From: Porphyromonadaceae bacterium UBA4702
GTDB lineage: Bacteria > Bacteroidota > Bacteroidia > Bacteroidales > Muribaculaceae
Direction: 5' to 3'
Length of the DNA: 11,479 bases
NCBI GenBank assembly: GCA_002404675.1
Contig: DHKE01000061.1
Span: 1-11,479, forward strand
Each line of letters starts with the position of its first letter. The stretch's first letter is position 1. The notes under the pieces were generated by a model. That model did not search any database and was not told the origin of the DNA. It worked only from the letters and a program-made list of their open reading frames with translations. The position numbers and the translations under genes were made by a program. Shown piece after piece: positions 1 through 8,103 of this stretch.

Positions 1-954
1 GTATGCCGGTATAGTCTTCCCCTTGTATCGCGGATGAGGCACACGGGTATAGGGCAGGTCAAACGATCGGTCTACCTCCTCGGTAGTCCACGGCGCGTAC
101 ATGGGGTTGATGCGTATGTTGCGCCCGCCGACACTCTGCCACATCACCGCGCCGGAGTATTTGTTTGACTCCTCCTCGACATGGCGGAAATTGCGCGACT
201 GCAGCCGCTTGTCTTTCAGGCAGTCCTCGTATGAGGCCAGCACAATGTCGCCAGCCGCCGGGTTGCCGTCAGAAAAAAACACCGTCTGCGGCACATCCGT
301 TATGTCAGGCAGCCGCTCGCCGGCATCGAGACGGCGGGCTATCTCGACAATGGACTTCTCCCCCATGCCGTATACTATCATGTCGGCAGCGCAGTCAGCG
401 AGTATAGGCTTGCGCAGCCGGTCTTCCCAATAGTCGTAATGCGAGACACGTCGCAGCGAGGCCTCGATGCCGCCGGCGATGAGCGGCACGTCGGGGAACA
501 GGCGTTTGAGTATCTGCGTGTATACTATCGTGGGATAGTCAGGGCGCGCGCCGCGCCGTCCGCCGGCGGTGTAGGCATCGTCATGGCGCAGACGGCGAGC
601 CGCCGTATAGTGGTTGACCATGGAGTCCATAGCCCCGGCAGAAACGCCGAAGAACAGGCGGGGCTCGCCAAGTTTGCGGAAATCGCGCAAGTCGTCGCGC
701 CAGTTTGGCTGCGGCACTATCGCCACGCGGTAGCCCTCGGCCTGAAGCACGCGCCCGATGACCGCCGCGCCGAATGAGGGATGGTCCACGTATGCGTCGC
801 CGCTGAACAGTATGACATCAGCCTGCTCCCACCCCAGTGCGTCCATCTCGTCACGCGAGGTGGGGAGGAAGTCCGTCCTGCGGTATGCGCCGGCCGCAGC
901 CGACGCTTCGCGTGTATGCCTCTTGCCTTTTTCGTCCTTCATCCCGTAATTCAT
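1..954 (-). CDS. ygiQ: YgiQ-family radical SAM protein, N-terminal part (runs off the left edge)
   Basis: Translating the minus strand from the ATG at 954-952 gives 318 uninterrupted residues reaching the window edge in frame. Signature stretches of the YgiQ N-terminal domain are visible: FLPTSRDEMDALGW (about residues 29-42), SGDAYVDHPSFGAAVIGRVL, FFGVSAGAMDSMVNHYTA and PLIAGGIEASLRRVSHYDYW. This domain precedes the radical SAM core; the CxxxCxxC cluster motif expected there lies outside the window, so cofactor binding cannot be confirmed. The family is usually about 600-740 residues, so roughly half is seen. Its reaction is not established; radical SAM membership is family knowledge. The start codon overlaps the uvrB stop by four bases (ATGA), which argues for translational coupling and for this start. 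A second ATG four codons later is a possible alternative. The gene is last of the visible leftward operon. Confidence 0.9.
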   Translation of the reverse strand, partial: MNYGMKDEKGKRHTREASAAAGAYRRTDFLPTSRDEMDALGWEQADVILFSGDAYVDHPSFGAAVIGRVLQAEGYRVAIVPQPNWRDDLRDFRKLGEPRLFFGVSAGAMDSMVNHYTAARRLRHDDAYTAGGRRGARPDYPTIVYTQILKRLFPDVPLIAGGIEASLRRVSHYDYWEDRLRKPILADCAADMIVYGMGEKSIVEIARRLDAGERLPDITDVPQTVFFSDGNPAAGDIVLASYEDCLKDKRLQSRNFRHVEEESNKYSGAVMWQSVGGRNIRINPMYAPWTTEEVDRSFDLPYTRVPHPRYKGKTIPAY

Positions 955-3044
955 TTGCTGTCAGCAGCGACGGCATCGAGCCGCTCCTGCAGCGACAGCA
1001 TCTCGTCACGCAACCTTGCCGCCTCAAGGAAGTCTGTACGCTTTGCCGCCTCGACCATGGCCGATTTCAGCTTTGCAATGGCAGCCTCCATGTCAGACGC
1101 GCCCATGTATTCCACTACCGGGTCGGCAGCCACAATGTCGGGGTGTTCCACCTCCATATAGGGGCGCGGCTCGACACGGACAGGGTGTGCAGCCACTTTG
1201 TCCTTACGCCAGGCGGTACGGGCTTTGCTCTCAGCCGAAGGCTCGTACTGGTCGAGCAGGTCTGCCGCTGTGCTGGTCTTGATTATCTGGCGAGGCGTGA
1301 TGCCGTGCTCTCGGTTGTACGCCATCTGCTTGGCGCGGCGGCGCTCGGTCTCCTCTATGGTCATGCGTATGGAGTCGGTCATCTTGTCGGCATACATTAT
1401 CACCTTGCCGTTGACGTTCCGGGCGGCGCGGCCAGCAGTCTGCACGAGGCTCCGGCGGTTGCGCAGGAAGCCCTCCTTGTCGGCATCGAGTATAGCCACG
1501 AGGCTCACTTGCGGCAGGTCGAGACCCTCGCGCAACAGGTTTACGCCTATCAGCACGTCATACACGCCGTTGCGCAAATCCTCGAGTATCTGTATGCGGT
1601 CGAGCGTGTCAACGTCGCTGTGTATGTAAGCGCTGCTCACGCCCCACTTGCGCAGGTGCGCGTCGAGTTCCTCCGCCATTCGCTTGGTCAGCGTCGTCAC
1701 CAGCGTGCGCTCGCCCGCCTCGATGCGCTTCTGTATCTCCTCCATGAGGTGGTCTATCTGCCCCATGCAGGGATGTATTTCTATCTCCGGATCGAGCAGT
1801 CCCGTCGGGCGGATAATCTGTTCGGTAAACACGCCCCCGGTCTGCATAAGCTCATAGTCGCCCGGCGTGGCGCTGACATATATGGCCTGGTTTGTCAGCT
1901 CCTCAAACTCCTCGAATTTCAGCGGACGGTTGTCGAGGGCAGCGGGGAGGCGGAAACCGTATTCCACGAGGTTCATCTTGCGCGAGAGGTCACCGCCGTA
2001 CATGGCACGTATCTGCGGCAGAGTGACATGGCTCTCGTCGATTATGGTAAGGTAGTCCTTCGGGAAATAGTCCAGCAGGCAGAACGGACGCATGCCGGGC
2101 TTTCGCCCGTCGAAGTAGCGGGAATAGTTCTCGATGCCGGTGCAATGCCCCAGCTCCTTCATCATCTCCACGTCATATGTCACGCGCTCGTACAGCCGCT
2201 GCGCCTCCGCCTCGCGGGCTTCGCTGCGGAAGAACTCGCACTGTGCGCCGAGGTCGAGCGTAATCTGGTCAACGGCAGCCGCCATGCACTCCTTGCTCGT
2301 CACGAATATGTTGGCAGGGTAAATGTTGAAGCCCTCATGGTTGTCAAGCACTGTGCCGTCCTGAGGGTCGACGGTCTGTATCTTCTCGATTTCATCGCCC
2401 CAGAATATCACACGCAACTGTATGTCCTCAAACGAGAGCATGATGTCAACCGTGTCGCCCTTGACACGGAACTGCCCGTTGACCGGCGGTATGTCGGTAC
2501 GCGAGTAGAGCGAATCCACAAGGCGGCGCAGGAATGCGTTGCGGGCTATGCGCTGCCCTACGGAAATGCGTATCACGTTCTGCTCGAAGTCATGCGGGTT
2601 GCCCATACCGTAGATGCAGGACACGCTCGAGATGACCACCACGTCGCGCCGCCCCGACAGCAATGCCGCGACTGTGGAGAGGCGCAGCTGCTCGATGCGG
2701 TCATTGATCATCAGGTCCTTCTCGATGTACTTGTCAGACGATGGTATGTATGCCTCGGGCTGGTAATAGTCATAGTAGCTGACGAAATACTGCACAGAGT
2801 TGTCCGGGAAGAAACTCTTGAACTCGGCATAGAGCTGTGCGGCGAGGGTCTTGTTGTGCGAGAGGATGAGCGTAGGCCGCTGCACCTGCTGTATCACATT
2901 GGCCATGGTGAACGTCTTGCCCGAGCCGGTGACACCGAGCAGCGTCTGGTACGGCAACCCTTTCTCCACGCCCTTCGACAGTTCGGCAATGGCCTCCGGC
3001 TGGTCGCCTGTAGGGCAATACTCTGATGTTATCTTGAATTTCAT
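951..3044 (-). CDS. uvrB: UvrABC excision nuclease subunit B
   Basis: This 697-residue protein (E. coli UvrB is 673) is the damage-verifying helicase of nucleotide excision repair. UvrA loads it at lesions, and it then recruits UvrC for dual incision in the cytoplasm. Visible in order: Walker A GVTGSGKT (residues 37-44); the tyrosine-rich beta-hairpin region that clamps DNA at the lesion (about 89-110, with YYDYYQPEAYIP); Walker B-type DESH (336-339); SATPG (391-395); the helicase C-terminal motifs GVNLLREGLDLP (500-511) and QTAGRAARN (535-543); and a C-terminal UVR domain for UvrC contact (about 650-690). All key residues are present, so it should be active. It starts inside the mscS stop codon and ends inside the ygiQ start codon, each an ATGA overlap, so it depends on upstream operon transcription. 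No separate promoter was recognised. Confidence 0.98.
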   Translation of the reverse strand: MKFKITSEYCPTGDQPEAIAELSKGVEKGLPYQTLLGVTGSGKTFTMANVIQQVQRPTLILSHNKTLAAQLYAEFKSFFPDNSVQYFVSYYDYYQPEAYIPSSDKYIEKDLMINDRIEQLRLSTVAALLSGRRDVVVISSVSCIYGMGNPHDFEQNVIRISVGQRIARNAFLRRLVDSLYSRTDIPPVNGQFRVKGDTVDIMLSFEDIQLRVIFWGDEIEKIQTVDPQDGTVLDNHEGFNIYPANIFVTSKECMAAAVDQITLDLGAQCEFFRSEAREAEAQRLYERVTYDVEMMKELGHCTGIENYSRYFDGRKPGMRPFCLLDYFPKDYLTIIDESHVTLPQIRAMYGGDLSRKMNLVEYGFRLPAALDNRPLKFEEFEELTNQAIYVSATPGDYELMQTGGVFTEQIIRPTGLLDPEIEIHPCMGQIDHLMEEIQKRIEAGERTLVTTLTKRMAEELDAHLRKWGVSSAYIHSDVDTLDRIQILEDLRNGVYDVLIGVNLLREGLDLPQVSLVAILDADKEGFLRNRRSLVQTAGRAARNVNGKVIMYADKMTDSIRMTIEETERRRAKQMAYNREHGITPRQIIKTSTAADLLDQYEPSAESKARTAWRKDKVAAHPVRVEPRPYMEVEHPDIVAADPVVEYMGASDMEAAIAKLKSAMVEAAKRTDFLEAARLRDEMLSLQERLDAVAADSK

Positions 3045-4174
3045 GGCTGGCGGTCTATGTGAACGTCCATCTGCGGGAAGGGGAACGAGAAGCCCTGCTG
3101 CTGCAACTCGGTATAGAAGCGGCGGTTCATATCGAAATAGAGAGGCCAGTAGTCAGATATGTGCGTCCATACCCTCACGGCGATGTTGATGCTGCTGTCG
3201 GCGAGTTCTGCAAGCCCTACGAATGGCGAGCAGTCCTTCCGCTGCAATATCATGTTGGGCGTGCTTTCGGCCTGAAGAGCCTGTTTGATTTTGCGTTTGC
3301 GGCGGTGCAAGCGCAGACGCTGCCACCATGTAGGCTTCTTCTCCTCGTCGGCTGCCATGCCGGCGGGGACGACAGCCTCGATAGCCGCCTCGATATGCTG
3401 CTGGTGGCGTTTCTCCATGTCGTCCTCGATGTATTTCTCCACGACGCGCTCATCGGACGATACTATCGCGCGTATCGCCTCTGCCGCCTTATCGTAGTCC
3501 GTGCCGTAACTGAGGGCTATCGTCCAGTCTACCCGGCGGTACTGCTCCAGGCTGTAATTGTTGATTGACCCGGTTGACAACCCTCCGTTGGGGATGATGA
3601 TCGCCTTGTTGTCAATGGTGTTTATGACAGTGTGGAATATCTGTATCTCCTTTACAGTGCCCTCATACCCCTGCGCGGCTATGTAGTCGCCCACCTTGTA
3701 GGGCTTGAGCAGCAGTATCAGCACGCCGCCGGCAAAGTTCTGCAGCGTGCCGCTCAGCGCCATGCCGATAGCGACACCGGCAGAGGCAAACAGGGCGAGG
3801 AATGAGCTGGTCTCGATGCCGAGGATGCCGACTATCGTCACTATCAGTATGAAATACAATATTATACGGATGAGCGACAGTATAAACGTGGTGAGCGAGG
3901 CGTCCATGTTCCGGCCGACCATGATGGAGTGAACCATCCGGTATATCTTGCCAATGATGAAACGCCCGATGTAGAACACCGCTACCGCGATGAGCAGCTG
4001 GAACGCGAAGTCAACCATCGAGTTGACTATCTTGGATATGGCATCGTCGATGCTCAGGTTGCCGAATGCACGTATGGCATCCGTCCCCTTCTCTATCTCT
4101 TCGGCTATAGGAGCTGTCGGCTGCTCCTGCCCCTGCTGCACCAGAGCGGTTATCATATTGGTCAGTGAAAACAT
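3041..4174 (-). CDS. MscS-family mechanosensitive ion channel with cytoplasmic insertion
   Basis: This 377-residue inner-membrane channel resembles small-conductance mechanosensitive channels, which open under membrane tension and release solutes on osmotic downshock. Predicted helices are TM1 about 54-79, TM2 about 96-120 and the pore-lining TM3 about 124-158 (ASAGVAIGMALSGTLQNFAGG), followed by KPYKVGDYI, which opens the beta domain. The C-terminal vestibule motif DSSINIAVRVW (about 326-336) and the ending FPFPQMDVHI match the family closely. Between the beta domain (near DERVVEK, 241-247) and SPFVGLAELADSS lies about 65 extra residues, rich in charge, including WWQRLRLHRRKRKIKQ (283-298); E. 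coli MscS (286 aa) has almost nothing there. I chose the ATG at 4174 because the longer frame to 4267 adds 31 low-complexity residues that merely read the 3' end of the peptidase gene out of frame. The gap to that gene is 19 bp; the stop overlaps uvrB by ATGA. Confidence 0.93.
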   Translation of the reverse strand: MFSLTNMITALVQQGQEQPTAPIAEEIEKGTDAIRAFGNLSIDDAISKIVNSMVDFAFQLLIAVAVFYIGRFIIGKIYRMVHSIMVGRNMDASLTTFILSLIRIILYFILIVTIVGILGIETSSFLALFASAGVAIGMALSGTLQNFAGGVLILLLKPYKVGDYIAAQGYEGTVKEIQIFHTVINTIDNKAIIIPNGGLSTGSINNYSLEQYRRVDWTIALSYGTDYDKAAEAIRAIVSSDERVVEKYIEDDMEKRHQQHIEAAIEAVVPAGMAADEEKKPTWWQRLRLHRRKRKIKQALQAESTPNMILQRKDCSPFVGLAELADSSINIAVRVWTHISDYWPLYFDMNRRFYTELQQQGFSFPFPQMDVHIDRQP

Positions 4175-4193
4175 GATGTAATCGGTATTGGGG

Positions 4194-5420
4194 TTATTCG
4201 TAAATGGGGTCGTCGTTGGGGTACACGCGCCTGTACCAGTCGAGCGTGCGGTACATGCGGTCGTCACGCGAGTCGGTCATGCGGTACAGGTGGCACGACA
4301 GCCCGCTGTAATACTCCGGTACAATGCGCACGCCACGGAAATCATACTGCGACGCGGCGGCATAGACCACGAAATCGTCAATCGCCTGCTGGAATGAGGA
4401 AATGTCGCTGCCGTCGCAGTCGGCCACCATGCGCGTGTACTGGCCGAAATCATACAGCGGCGAGGAGTACGAGCCACGCGAATAGACCTGAAGGCTGGCA
4501 TCCTGCGGCAGCGGCTCGAAGCCGGCATACGCGGCAGCCGTGGCATCTGCCATACGCTCGATGTGCCGCATGTCCATGACACTCATCGTGACCACCTTGT
4601 TGCGGTCGTTGTAGTAGTCAAATGTCGCCTTGGCAGCCTTAACTACATCACCTTTCTCGCCTAACAGTATAGGCAGCGTGATGTCATACGGCATACCCGC
4701 GCCCTGCAATTCCGTGCACGAGCCGATGTAGCAGCTGCACTTGCCCCGGAACTCGTATGCACTCTCGATGTTGGCCATATAGCACGAGTCGAACCAGATG
4801 AACTTTGCCAGGCCGTCAGGGACGGCATCGGCAAGGTCTGCCGTCTCGCAATAGTAATATGTGCGCGTCTGCGCGTCATAGTCCTGCCCGAAGGAGCGGC
4901 GCACATCGTCAGTCCATGTAGGTGACGGCCGCCAGGCGTCGCTGTGCGACCAGAAGATGACGCCGTACTCGTCAGCCGGAGCGACCGTTACGGCATTGCT
5001 GATGACCGTGGATATGCGCTCGGTCAACGTCGAGGGGTATTTGCTGTTATATTTTGCCACAGTCTTGTAACCATAGCCCGACGCAGTCTTGACCAGCTGC
5101 ACCAGCTCGGGCTTCGAGCGGTTGTTCTCCGTGGTATAGTCCGTCTGCACCTTATATATAAGCAGCCGGTAATTGTCGAGGTCAACCTGCGCCGCACCTT
5201 GCAGTATCTCGCTCATGTCATCGTCAAGGTTTGACGACAGGCTGTTGGCTGCAATGGCATAGATGAGTATCGTCCGCTTGGCTCGCGGCAGCGGCGCGGG
5301 CAATTCGCCGTCCGGGCCTATGCCCTCATTGACAGGCTCCTCATTGACACTGTGGCGGCACGACACGAGCGACACCGCCGCGAGGCACATTAATATACAG
5401 GATACGACTTTGTTCGACAT
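4194..5420 (-). CDS. Clostripain-related (peptidase C11) cysteine protease, lipoprotein
   Basis: This is a 408-residue predicted lipoprotein. The N-terminus has K4, a hydrophobic stretch and the lipobox LVSC, giving lipidated Cys21 and membrane anchoring on the outer side of the inner membrane or in the outer membrane. The segment after Cys (RHSVNEEP) lacks a clear surface-export signal. C11 features: RTILIYAIAANSLSS (about 49-63) opens the caspase-like fold; GVIFWSHSDAW places the likely catalytic His at 159; FIWFDSCYMANIESAYEF places the likely catalytic Cys at 213. Family members cleave after basic residues and many self-process; neither can be shown here. The frame continues upstream to 5477, but that start lies upstream of the -7 promoter box, and only the 5420 start puts the signal peptide at the N-terminus. 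It is the first gene of the leftward operon. A proteolysis-defective relative cannot be excluded. Confidence 0.87.
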   Translation of the reverse strand: MSNKVVSCILMCLAAVSLVSCRHSVNEEPVNEGIGPDGELPAPLPRAKRTILIYAIAANSLSSNLDDDMSEILQGAAQVDLDNYRLLIYKVQTDYTTENNRSKPELVQLVKTASGYGYKTVAKYNSKYPSTLTERISTVISNAVTVAPADEYGVIFWSHSDAWRPSPTWTDDVRRSFGQDYDAQTRTYYYCETADLADAVPDGLAKFIWFDSCYMANIESAYEFRGKCSCYIGSCTELQGAGMPYDITLPILLGEKGDVVKAAKATFDYYNDRNKVVTMSVMDMRHIERMADATAAAYAGFEPLPQDASLQVYSRGSYSSPLYDFGQYTRMVADCDGSDISSFQQAIDDFVVYAAASQYDFRGVRIVPEYYSGLSCHLYRMTDSRDDRMYRTLDWYRRVYPNDDPIYE

Positions 5421-5445
5421 AAAAGATGCGGTAGTTCTGAAATTG

Positions 5446-5479
5446 CAAAGATACAAATAATCGGCGTATCTGCCCAAAA
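5446..5479 (-). promoter_or_regulatory. Bacteroidota-type promoter for the leftward operon
   Basis: Read on the minus strand, TTTTG (5479-5475) is followed after 21 nt by TATCTTTG (5453-5446). This fits the TTTG / TAnnTTTG consensus used by the Bacteroidota primary sigma factor. Transcription would begin around 5440, about 20 nt before the peptidase ATG at 5420. It is the only promoter recognised for the whole peptidase-mscS-uvrB-ygiQ run. Confidence 0.75.
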
Positions 5480-5555
5480 CACGCCCCGAAAACGCGCCGA
5501 TTTACGTGGTTCAACAAAAAAAAATGGGCAAGGGCAAAATTTTTCAGCCGAATTA

Positions 5556-5587
5556 TTTGGCGTATTCACATTTGAGTGTTAATTTTG
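5556..5587 (+). promoter_or_regulatory. Bacteroidota-type promoter for rprX-rprY
   Basis: TTTG (5556-5559) is followed after 20 nt by TAATTTTG (5580-5587), an excellent fit to TTTG / TAnnTTTG. The expected start near 5594 leaves an untranslated leader of about 80 nt before the rprX ATG at 5674. The leader is GC-rich at its beginning (5601-5640), so some secondary structure is possible. The motif GGCGTAT overlaps the end of the -33 box, and a copy also lies in the divergent promoter. Confidence 0.75.
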
Positions 5588-5673
5588 CACTTGGGGATTA
5601 ACACGGCTTGCCGCGTGCGCCGTTTGGCCGTGTCCCCGCAAAACAATTATGGCTGAATAAAGGATTTATAGGC

Positions 5674-7218
5674 ATGAAAAAATCCACTATATGGCTGCTT
5701 GCCGTCATTATGGCAATCACGTTCTGCTCTTTGCTGTACTTCCAGATGACCTATCTGGACAAGATGGTCGGCATGCGCAACGAGCAGTTCTCCGACAACG
5801 TGAGGCGGTCACTCAACGCCACCGCCGATTTCCTCGAGAAACAGGAGACCCTGTACTATCTCGAGCAGGACGTGAACAGCCTCGAGGCAAGCCTCGTCAA
5901 CACGACTTACGGCCCTCCCGGCCCGTATGACACAAACCTGAAATACTCCATCGTCAGCCCCGACGGGACTGTGACCAACTATACCCTCTCCTCCGAAGTA
6001 GACCGCTCAAAGCGCGACCCGGACAAGGTGAGGTACCCCGACAAGCGGCGCGACATCGGCTCGCGCTACCAGACCATGCACGAGGTGCTGCGCGGGCAGT
6101 ACCTGTACCAGAGAGGACTGCTCGACGAGGTGATACTCACCATACTGCGAGACTCCGGCTCACGCCCTCTCATAGAACGCGCCGATTCCACAGTCATCAA
6201 GAGCTTCCTATCGACAGAACTCGCCAACAACGGGCTGGGAGAACTCCCCTTCTCGTTTGCCATAACAGACTGCAAAGAAGCGATACTGTACTCGACACGC
6301 CACTACAACCCGGCGTCCCGGGAGAACACCTACGAACAGGCGCTGTTCCCCAACTCGAGCGCCAAGTACCACCTGAAAGTGCAGTTCCCGACCAAACACA
6401 ACTACATCTACTCGTCGGTCAAGTTCATAGTCCCCGCACTCGCCTTCACGCTGATACTGCTGGTGATATTCCTGTACACCATCATCATGGCGTTCAGGCA
6501 GAAAAAGCTCACCGAGATGAAGTCGGACTTCATCAACAACATGACCCACGAACTGAAAACGCCTATAAGCAGCATCTCGCTCGCGGCACAAATGCTGAAC
6601 GACGAAAGCGTGAAGAAGAGCGAAGTAATGATGAAACACCTGGGCGGCGTAATAAACGACGAGTCAAAGCGCCTGCGCTTCCTCGTGGAGAAAGTGCTGC
6701 AGATGTCCATGTTCGACAAGCAGAAAGCCATTTTCAAGAAAAGGGAGCTGAACCTGAACGATCTCGTCGACAGCGTGGCAAACACGTTCACGCTAAGAGT
6801 AGAGCATACGGGAGGACACATAAAGACGGAGCTGAAGGCAAAATATCCGATGATTTATGTAGACGAAATGCATTTCACCAATGTCATCTTCAATCTGCTC
6901 GACAATGCCGTGAAATATAAAAGCCCCGACCGCCCCGTAGAACTGCTCATCAGAACATGGAACGACGATTCGCATATCTGCTTCTCCGTGAAAGACAACG
7001 GAATAGGACTGAAGAAAGAGAACCTGAAGAAGATATTCGAAAAATTCTATCGCGTCCATACCGGAAACGTACACGATGTGAAGGGCTTCGGACTCGGACT
7101 CGCATACGTAAAGAAAATCGTTGACCTGCATAAAGGCGACATCCGTGTGGAGAGCGAAAAAGGCAAGGGAACCACCTTCATCGTCTCCCTGCCGATAATT
7201 AAAGACAATGCGGAATGA
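5674..7218 (+). CDS. rprX: Two-component sensor histidine kinase, RprX-like
   Basis: This 514-residue membrane kinase has TM1 at about 5-25, an extracytoplasmic sensor region of about 225 residues with no domain I recognise, and TM2 at about 250-274. The HisKA domain follows with H-box NMTHELKTP (phospho-acceptor His292), then the ATPase domain: N-box NVIFNLLDNAVKYK (403-416), G1 DNGIG (441-445), F-box FEKFYR (455-460) and G2 GFGLGLAYVK (471-480). All catalytic motifs are intact. RprX/RprY was described in Bacteroides fragilis as a pair whose expression altered tetracycline-resistance phenotypes; the native signal is not settled. I assign the name from kinase architecture plus the very RprY-like regulator immediately downstream. 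The frame extends upstream to 5608, but starting at 5674 places the membrane anchor at the N-terminus; AAAGGA lies about 10 nt upstream. Base composition becomes more AT-rich in the last third. Confidence 0.9.
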   Translation: MKKSTIWLLAVIMAITFCSLLYFQMTYLDKMVGMRNEQFSDNVRRSLNATADFLEKQETLYYLEQDVNSLEASLVNTTYGPPGPYDTNLKYSIVSPDGTVTNYTLSSEVDRSKRDPDKVRYPDKRRDIGSRYQTMHEVLRGQYLYQRGLLDEVILTILRDSGSRPLIERADSTVIKSFLSTELANNGLGELPFSFAITDCKEAILYSTRHYNPASRENTYEQALFPNSSAKYHLKVQFPTKHNYIYSSVKFIVPALAFTLILLVIFLYTIIMAFRQKKLTEMKSDFINNMTHELKTPISSISLAAQMLNDESVKKSEVMMKHLGGVINDESKRLRFLVEKVLQMSMFDKQKAIFKKRELNLNDLVDSVANTFTLRVEHTGGHIKTELKAKYPMIYVDEMHFTNVIFNLLDNAVKYKSPDRPVELLIRTWNDDSHICFSVKDNGIGLKKENLKKIFEKFYRVHTGNVHDVKGFGLGLAYVKKIVDLHKGDIRVESEKGKGTTFIVSLPIIKDNAE

Positions 7219-7227
7219 CAGTCATTC
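7213..7227. repeat. 15-bp perfect inverted repeat spanning the rprX stop codon
   Basis: GAATGAC-A-GTCATTC, with the rprX stop TGA inside the left arm. As RNA it could form a 6-bp stem with a 3-nt loop; as DNA it is a near-perfect palindrome that a dimeric regulator could bind. There is no following T-run, so it is not a convincing terminator. Confidence 0.4.
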
Positions 7228-7297
7228 AACGCATAGAATGAACGAAGCACCCGAAACGACAATAGAAAATAATATATTAACAATAAAATTTAAGATT

Positions 7298-7996
7298 ATG
7301 GAAGAGAACTTGAAAATTCTACTTTGCGAAGACGACGAAAACCTCGGAATGCTTCTTCGCGAATATCTGCAGGCTAAAGGCTATCAGGCAGAACTTTGTC
7401 CAGACGGCGAAGCTGGATACAAAGCCTTTATGAAGTCTAAATTCGACATCTGTGTGCTCGACGTAATGATGCCTAAAAAAGACGGCTTCACTCTGGCACA
7501 GGAGATAAGACAGGCAAATTCAGAAATCCCGATAATATTCCTTACGGCAAAGACTCTTAAAGAGGATATCCTCGAAGGTTTCAAAATCGGTGCCGACGAT
7601 TATATTACGAAACCTTTCTCAATGGAAGAACTCGTATTCCGTATTGAGGCAATTCTGCGCCGCGTTCATGGCAAGAAAAACAAGGAGAACACCCTTTACC
7701 ACATCGGACGCTTTACATTCGATACGCAGAAGCAACTGCTTACCATCGGCGAAAAGCAGACTAAGCTTACAACGAAGGAGAATGAACTCCTTGCCCTGTT
7801 GTGCAGCCATGCAAACGAAATCCTGCAGCGCGACTTCGCACTGAAGACGATTTGGATCGACGACAATTATTTCAACGCCCGTTCTATGGACGTCTACATC
7901 ACCAAGCTGCGCAAGCATCTTAGAGACGACGACCAGATCGAGATTATAAATATCCACGGAAAGGGTTACAAACTCATTACTCCGGAAGAAGACTAA
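7298..7996 (+). CDS. rprY: OmpR/PhoB-type response regulator, RprY-like
   Basis: This 232-residue DNA-binding regulator pairs with the kinase just upstream. The receiver domain (about 5-120) has acidic pocket E11-D12-D13, phospho-acceptor Asp55 in ICVLDVMMPKKDG, the switch Thr83 in FLTAK and Lys105 in YITKP. The winged-helix domain (about 133-228) ends with RSMDVYITKLRKHLRDD and INIHGKGYKLITPE. From memory the sequence is very close to Bacteroides RprY, for example EDDENLGMLLREYLQAKGY and LQRDFALKTIWIDDNYFNAR. The frame opens at 7208, overlapping the rprX stop, with further ATGs at 7238 and 7298. I chose 7298 because MEENLKILLCEDD matches family N-termini and an A/T-rich leader precedes it. 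The 79-bp gap shows no TAnnTTTG box, so co-transcription with rprX is likely. A hairpin lies downstream. Confidence 0.95.
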   Translation: MEENLKILLCEDDENLGMLLREYLQAKGYQAELCPDGEAGYKAFMKSKFDICVLDVMMPKKDGFTLAQEIRQANSEIPIIFLTAKTLKEDILEGFKIGADDYITKPFSMEELVFRIEAILRRVHGKKNKENTLYHIGRFTFDTQKQLLTIGEKQTKLTTKENELLALLCSHANEILQRDFALKTIWIDDNYFNARSMDVYITKLRKHLRDDDQIEIINIHGKGYKLITPEED

Positions 7997-8000
7997 ACCT

Positions 8001-8059
8001 AATTAGGAATTATTTCTAATTAGGAATTAGGAATTAGAAATTAGGGATTAGGAATTAGG
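8001..8059 (+). repeat. Tandem heptamer array AATTAGG
   Basis: Six consecutive 7-bp units run from 8018 to 8059: AATTAGG, AATTAGG, AATTAGA, AATTAGG, GATTAGG, AATTAGG. One isolated unit sits at 8001-8007. The array begins a few bases after the rprY stop and runs directly into the left arm of the hairpin at 8059. Similar short AT-rich intergenic repeats are common in Bacteroidales genomes as I recall them. Confidence 0.85.
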
Positions 8060-8103
8060 AATGCGGGTTACTCTTGTCAGTATAAACAAGGTAACCCGCA
8101 TTC
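8059..8103 (+). terminator. Stem-loop after rprY, likely terminator
   Basis: GAATGCGGGTTAC (8059-8071) pairs perfectly with GTAACCCGCATTC (8091-8103). Inside it, after one unpaired T, CTTGT pairs with ACAAG around an 8-nt loop. The stem is thus 13 + 5 bp and GC-rich in the middle. What follows is a pyrimidine-rich array (CATTCTT repeats) rather than a pure U-run, so factor-independent termination is probable but not certain. It separates rprXY from the dnaB promoter. Confidence 0.65.

Noticed and set aside
837-3026. A 729-codon open frame on the plus strand opposite uvrB and the ygiQ start
   Set aside because: It is the antisense shadow of GC-rich uvrB. Its translation shows no family motif and a skewed composition (many His, Leu, Val and Arg), whereas the minus strand encodes a complete, motif-perfect UvrB.
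4175-4267. N-terminal extension of the MscS gene to an ATG at 4267
   Set aside because: The added residues are threonine-rich noise read out of frame over the end of the peptidase gene. The start at 4174 gives a normal N-terminus and a 19-bp intergenic gap.
5421-5477. Upstream start for the C11 peptidase at 5477
   Set aside because: It lies upstream of the -7 box and would bury the lipoprotein signal peptide 19 residues inside the protein.
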